Part shown: piece by piece, positions 28,174 through 33,621 of the stretch
Layout: every line of letters starts with the position of its first letter
Numbering within the stretch: the first letter of the stretch is position 1
Source of the DNA: Protostelium mycophagum
Lineage: Eukaryota; Evosea; Variosea; Protosteliida; Protosteliaceae
Reading direction: 5' to 3'
Assembly: GCA_002081555.1 (NCBI GenBank)
Contig: MZNV01002913.1
Location: 1-33,621, forward strand
DNA: 33,621 nt
The notes under the pieces: generated by a model
Seen by the model: the letters and a program-made list of their open reading frames with translations, nothing else
The model's database searches: none
Told to the model about the DNA's origin: nothing
Program-made: the position numbers and the translations under genes

Positions 28174-31100
28174 CTACATCTCGCACAACTCGGATATGGC
28201 TCGTTGTAGTGTGAGTACTTGTACAGGTTTTGTCAAGTGCATGTCAAACCCTGCTTCTAAGGAGGCTTGAATATCTTCTGGCAGTGAATATCCACTTAAT
28301 GCAATTGCTTTGAATCCTCCTTTCACCTTGTTTTATTCAATCTCATTCCAAAGTATTTGGAGACACAATAAATCACAAGATTCACCTCTCGTCTCAAAAT
28401 TTTGATTACATCGAATCCTGTGCCGTCAGGAAGTCCAATGTCCGATATCAAAACATCGAAATTCCAAGAAAGCCCAGTTGTTGTCGCATCCGCTACAGTT
28501 CCCGCCGTTTTCACTGTTTGAATCAATCCCTCTCAAAAAGGGATGGCATACCTTGATGTTGCATCTTTTGTGATAAGATACGGCTCATCACCATGCATAT
28601 ACTTTCGTTATCTTCAACGAGAAGAATTTTCTTAGATATGTTGGGAAGAAAGGGCGTGGGAGTGGAAGATCTGACATTTGGTCTTACAGTCTTCATATGC
28701 ACAGTGAATTTAGCACCCTTTCCTGCGCCTGTGATGATTCAGAAGAGAAAATCAGATGCAAAAAGTCGGAGGAAAAATACAAGAAATGATTACCTGCAGA
28801 CTCTGCCGTGATTGTCCCGCCATGAAAAAGTACAATTTGATTTGATAAAAACAAGGAAGTACCCAACCCAGTCCCTCTATATTGGTCACTACCCACGTGC
28901 TCAACGGGCTCGAAAATACGTCCGAGGGATGTGGGTTCAATTCCGAGCCCGTGGTCTGAGACCATTATGATCATTTCGTCTTGGTGAGTCTCTGTGACAA
29001 TCTCAATCGGGCCACAGCCGCGACCAAATTTTATGGCATTCCTCAAGATGTTCCAGAAGACTTGTCTCATTCGTGGTGGATCAGCTTCACACTTTAGTCA
29101 ATAATCGTCTTTAATATGTGAAGCTAACCCATCGCATAATGGCGGAACGCTTCTATTTTCGTGGAGATTTCCGGGCAGTCTGTGCCGCACTCTTCTTTGA
29201 CTTGAAGGATAACACTAAACAAGATTTCATGCAAATTTGCCTACATTCCATTCATATAAACAATCACTCACATTATTTACTTTTTGGAACAAATGAAAAT
29301 GAGACTGACCTCCGTAGGATGCAAGACGAATTTACCACGGCTTAATTTGACCATATCAAGCAAATTGTCCACTAAAAAGATCTGTGATTGTACCGTTCGG
29401 AGGATAATCCGCATCTACAATAGTGAGTAAAGCAAGAGAGATTCAATCCCGACCATCTCTTGTACGTTGCTTGGAAGTTCCGTATCAGCACATAACTCTT
29501 CTACCTAATCGTCAAGTTATGATATGCTAAATATGATGTCATAAACATCATCGAGACATACCAACATCAGAACTGGAGCCAAGGGAGTTCGAAGTTCGTG
29601 CGAAACAGAAGCCAGAAAGGCGTCTTTTGCGGCCGTTGCTAATTCTACTTGAAGCCTGAAATATCTCAGGCTTTTTTTAATAAAATATCGGTGAAGTGAC
29701 CTTAATTTATGTTCGGTCTGCTTGACTAGTGTTTGTTCCTCATAGTGACGTATCTGGGACGCACATCTTGCAAGTAATTCCATTTCTGCAATATTATTGA
29801 CTGTATTTATGGGAGAGATATACCTGAATAAGGGTTTACGAGACATTCATCTGCTCCTCTCAACAGCCAATCTGCCTGTGACTGTTCTCTCTTTCTTAAT
29901 AACAGCAAAACTGGTATACTTCGTAGATTTACATCTTTCTTGATTTCCTGTCAAATTTTAGAGGATTGTATTCTTGAAGATAGTATATATTATTAATAGA
30001 TAATATATCATCACCGTGAGGAGGTCAAGAATGGTTTGATCGTTATCCTTAATGTCAAAGATAAACAATTTCGGTTGCTGAGTCTCGGTTTTCTGCAAGA
30101 GAAGATGAGGATTTTCGTAGGATTCTAGGAGATAAATCGGTTCCATCATCTATTTTAATTTAAGAGGGATATACAGTTATGTGACATAATAACACCTTAA
30201 CAAGGTGAGAGGGTTTCTCTGAATAAAGATAAACGAGGTGCCCCTCATTAGAATAAATGGAGTGTGTAGATTGACTTTCGGTTCTATATTGCTCCGGTAT
30301 ACAGGTGGTAAATCCATCACTCCTATTTCATATAAACATCCCATATATTTATATAAAGAATATAGAGGCTGACTTGATAAGTTTAAGTTGGTTAGCATCA
30401 GCACTTGTTGCATCAACCAACGATTGATCTCCAAAAGGGATGAATATTTCCACCGTTGTTCCTTCCCCCATCTATCATTCATGAATACTATTTTTCCTCC
30501 TTGAGAGAGCACATACTACTGAAGAGATAGATATATTTCCTCCGTGTAATTTTACAATAGTATCTACAACTGAAAGACCAATACCCGTCCCTTCATAGTG
30601 TCCTCTAACCCCCTTAGCTATTAAATATAAGTCTATTATTTATTCAAAGAATTAACCTGTGTAGTATCGTTCTAAAATATGTGGCAGTTGGTCTTTGGGA
30701 ATACCAAGTCCCGTGTCTTCTACACAATATCTTATCTTCTTTTCTGAAATAGATAGCGACACCTTCACTCTTCCCCTCTCGGTGTATTTGAATGCATTTG
30801 AAATTATGCTATAAAAATAAATACTAATCAATCATATTTATCCATATTATCCCTTGGCTTGATAATCATTAATCAGATTCATTTCAGCTAAAATTAATAA
30901 ACATATTAGACAGCTCACTTGGTGGTGACAAATTCCCATTTTTCAGCATCTAAATATCCAACCCCTATATCTTGACAATCTACAACAAACTCTATGCCTC
31001 TTTGTTCAAATGCTGCAGAAAATAAAGCGCATAAATCTCTGGTGGTTTCGGATATTTGGACTGCAGAATAAGACAGTTTCATCTATGTAATAATTAATTG

Positions 31101-32939
31101 TAAGGTGATGAATCATATATGATCTCATATATAAGATGAATGATAATCAAGATGTTCAGACTTTTCACCTGTCCCGTGGTAATTAAATTAAAGTCCAGAA
31201 GTCTGTTGACTAAATTGAGCAGCCTAATTGCGTTCCTCTGGGTAGTCTGAATACATCTGATTTGCTTATCATTCATCCCTCCCTCTGTACCGGATAGTTG
31301 CTCCAAAGGTCCCAACATCAGTGTGATTGCTGATTTTATTAGATCATTTCATCTATATATCACTTGTCGCAACTTACGTGTCTTCAGTTCGTGAGAAACA
31401 TTTGACAAGAAGACATTTCTGTCGCTGTCCAGCTTCGACAATCTTTGAGCTCTCTCACGCTGCTCAATCCGCAATTTTGCCGAAGACAGAAGAGTACCAA
31501 TCTGTCCACATAATAGCTCCAGAAATCTGCGATAGTTTTCTTTGTATGGTCGTTGCTGAGATATTTTAGTGATATCATTTATTCATATATAATATATATG
31601 ATATGAATATCATACCTGATTAAGTCCACATAAAAATATGTATTTATCTCTGCTATTATTTCCACTTGAGAATGGTATTACGGTCCAATTTTTCACCGGA
31701 ATTTCCCACTGACCATATGGACCAATAATTGGACCATTATCAATTGTTATCTGTCGTATTATTTATCATAAAGATACAATTATACTCTCACCTCCTTATC
31801 TTCCTTCATTGCATCAATAATCGCATTCTGGAATATTTGTGGATTACTCCTCGGCATAGTAGATGGAGATGTGAGATCTACAATATCTGGGAATTCAATG
31901 CTATGTTCAAGAAAGGTGTGTTTCCCCAATTCCATCTGCAAATATCACATCAACAAAATAATATAATATAATATAATATAATATAAATATTATTATCACC
32001 TGTCCCTTTTCGTTGAGATGATAAAAGCCATAAGATGGTATATCATATCTACAACTGTCGAGGAGTAAGGAGACCTCTCCAAATATCTCACTCTCTGTAT
32101 CAGCTTTAACTTGATTTACGCATCGCAACATCTCGGTCTGGCGTCGTGAGAACACCTAAATATATTACATCATAATCAAATGAATTATTATTAATAATTA
32201 ATTTTAGTTCAAGGTGATAAGAATGTGGTACCTGTTCTGAAGTGTCAATGAGATTGACCAAAATTCCTACAACATGCTCTCCTTCCGTCACTGGAGAATA
32301 AGCAAAAGTGAAATACATCTCCGTCAGTCCAAAACTCCGCCGCAAAACCAGAAGATGGTCAGTTGCATGAAAGCCTTTTCCACTCTCTATCACCCCTGTA
32401 ATTAGCGGTCCCACAGCATGCCACGTCTCTGCCCTAATATTCTCAATCATCCAATTCATTCTTCACACAATCATATTTCTGAAAGAAGAGTCTTTCCAAA
32501 AAAAAGTAAATAATTCGTATCGCAAGTCCTTTTAGCATCACTCTGCCCCCTTTTCATTTTTATAAATTTGTTGCTCACCATAACTCCTTCATAGGTTGTG
32601 TCCACATGTTTGGATGTTTATCTGGAAACATGTTCGCAAACCCTAAATAAGGATTAACACGTGGCCTGAATAAATTGACCATATGATCAGAAACTTTTAA
32701 ATCTGGTCACCTCGATTATATATTGTCAACAGATCGCAACCGAGGTATAAGGCAGTTGGAAATCCTGTCTGAAAAGCAATTCGCATGGCTATATACACAA
32801 CAGGCCAGGTTTCAGGCGGTCCCATTGCTGTTTTTTCCCATCTCGTCTCTCTTAAAAGAGTGCTGAACTCCTCCTGTGCGCAGTAATCCCACCAAACAGA
32901 GCCACTAGTTTTTTGTCTTTTGGCCTCCCGGCCTTGCAT
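28174..32939 (-). CDS. Hybrid sensor histidine kinase with two kinase cores and two receivers
   Basis: Two-component phosphorelay sensor. Twenty-four exons and 23 introns (38-145 nt) give 1120 residues with every phase closed. An N-terminal PAS-like domain (about residues 20-165) has MGPPETWP, FPTALYLG, WHAVGPLITG and MYFTFAYSPV. A GAF-like domain covers about 166-340. Kinase core 1 has H-box NVSHELKTPITLMLGPLEQL (His near 363), N-box NIISNAFKYTERG, DTGLGIP and EGTGIGLSVV. A receiver-like domain at about 605-725 keeps FDIKDN and GADECLV but has Asn in place of the conserved Lys (LVNPYS) and no acidic pair. Kinase core 2 has SVSHELRTPLAPVLM (His near 772), NILRNAIKF, DHGLGI, RIFEPVE and RGTGLGTSLF. 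The C-terminal receiver has LLVEDNE, phospho-acceptor LISDIGLPDGTG, SGYSLPEDIQ and TKPVQ and looks functional. There is no membrane segment, so the protein is probably cytosolic. No phosphotransfer domain is seen in the window. Confidence 0.94.
31958..31990. repeat. TATAA pentanucleotide microsatellite
   Basis: About six perfect ATATA/TATAA-type five-base units in a 64-nt intron of the histidine kinase gene. Expected to be length-polymorphic. Confidence 0.85.
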
Positions 32940-32991
32940 CAGTCGCGTGGACAGAGAACTGTTTTATTGTTCGTTTCAGCACAATTGTTGC

Positions 32992-33007
32992 CGTTTCCAT
33001 GGAAACG
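32992..33007. promoter_or_regulatory. Perfect X-box (RFX-type) palindrome upstream of the histidine kinase
   Basis: CGTTTCCATGGAAACG is a 16-bp perfect palindrome whose core GTTTCCATGGAAAC fits the RFX X-box consensus GTTNCCATGGNAAC. It lies 53 bp upstream of the kinase ATG at 32939. A GTTGCC half-site directly precedes it (32987-32992). RFX sites control ciliary genes in animals and DNA-damage or cell-cycle genes in yeasts. Which applies here, if either, cannot be told from the window. Confidence 0.6.
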
Positions 33008-33169
33008 AAATATTTTCTTCCGGCAATTGAAAGAAGCCGTCAAATAAAAAAGATATTAAGGGGAAAGAAAGTTTTTTACTTTTTAATCTCACTCTGATAA
33101 GTATGCTGTTATTCACAGTAAGGTTATTAGCCATAAGAGTTGCAGAAGAATCCAACTGGGAGTTGATTT

Positions 33170-33621
33170 TTTATTTATTTAACAAAGGACACCCACACAT
33201 GATAGGTTCTGACACAGGTGTCCTCTGCCAGTTTTGGCACCAGCCAGCCTGGTAGTTCAACTGTAGTGGCCGTGGAAAGTAGGCTGGCGTTTTATGGGGT
33301 GTGTTCTTGATGTCCGCCAATTTGATCCTAATAGGGTAGTATTGGGTGTTTGCCGCTGGGTAAAGCCGTGATAGATAGTCTGGAAGGACATTGAGTACTC
33401 TCGGTCAATGATGAATGGTCATGTCATAACATAATAACTCTTCAAACCAGTTCATGATTATGAGGTTGAGTTTTGGTTGTGTTCATATATATGTAAGTGC
33501 TGTGTGGTCCGTGTAGAATGTGAAGTATCTACCCCAGAAATACATGTGTCCTTTTCTAATTGTGAAAATTGTGCCCAATAATTCTCTTTTGGTGGCAGAG
33601 TAGTTTCTTTCCAATGGGGAG
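33170..33621 (-). mobile_element. Ty3/gypsy-type LTR retrotransposon fragment (RNase H region)
   Basis: Fossil fragment on the minus strand that continues past the right edge. It shows the end of a reverse-transcriptase/RNase H region: an ELLGTIF-type motif, then a TDHTAL motif and a DYLSRLYP-type segment, the usual order in Ty3/gypsy polyproteins. It looks broken, with at least one interruption in the visible part. No long terminal repeat or target-site duplication can be seen on this side, so its age and insertion boundaries cannot be judged. Its left limit is approximate. Confidence 0.6.

Noticed and set aside
28593-28811. Plus-strand open frame within the histidine kinase region
   Set aside because: It is antisense to the receiver and kinase exons, which are supported by motifs and phases on the minus strand.

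Overview
This is a nuclear window from a compact, intron-dense eukaryote. It is AT-rich outside exons. I could model eleven protein-coding genes in 33.6 kb. They hold about 120 spliceosomal introns, most of them 37-46 nt long, with almost none shorter than 37 nt. Exon phases close exactly in nearly every model, so the intron calls are stronger than single splice-site guesses. The ribosomal proteins and the gene set (Lon, Hop/STI1, PI4K-alpha, TENT4-type poly(A) polymerase, short/branched-chain acyl-CoA dehydrogenase) suggest an opisthokont or a near relative. A hybrid histidine kinase and a 14-helix DHA2-type transporter favour an early-diverging fungus or a protist. A compact animal genome, such as a glass sponge, is not excluded. 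I cannot name the species.

Layout, left to right: 1-760 is non-coding, with a 51-nt tandem duplication and the 3' end of Lon. On the minus strand are a mitochondrial-type Lon protease (761-4148) and ribosomal protein uS10/RPS20 (4352-4834). A TOM1/GPR137-like seven-helix membrane protein (5084-6600) runs divergently on the plus strand. About 850 bp follow without a recognised gene. Next come the HSP70/HSP90 co-chaperone STI1/Hop (minus, 7448-9339) and a divergent 14-helix MFS transporter (9892-12250). Then come a TENT4/TRF4-like poly(A) polymerase with a long extra N-terminal region (12606-16464) and a convergent uL2/RPL8 (minus, 16702-17792). Three head-to-tail plus-strand genes follow: PI4-kinase alpha (29 exons), an acyl-CoA dehydrogenase and an eEF1A-lysine-methyltransferase-like protein. 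A 24-exon hybrid histidine kinase (minus, 28174-32939) converges on them. The right edge is a fragment of a Ty3/gypsy-type LTR retrotransposon.

The genes do not form a pathway. They are mostly independent housekeeping genes packed 50-250 bp apart. The most striking gene is the histidine kinase. It carries PAS, GAF-like, kinase core 1, degenerate receiver, kinase core 2 and intact receiver, the layout of large bacterial and fungal phosphorelay sensors. It is fully intronised, and a perfect RFX X-box palindrome lies 53 bp upstream of its start codon. Other oddities are a reading-frame break in STI1, a Lon that lacks a conserved helix segment, stop codons embedded in AATAAA signals in four plus-strand genes, and several short introns that are multiples of three with no stop.
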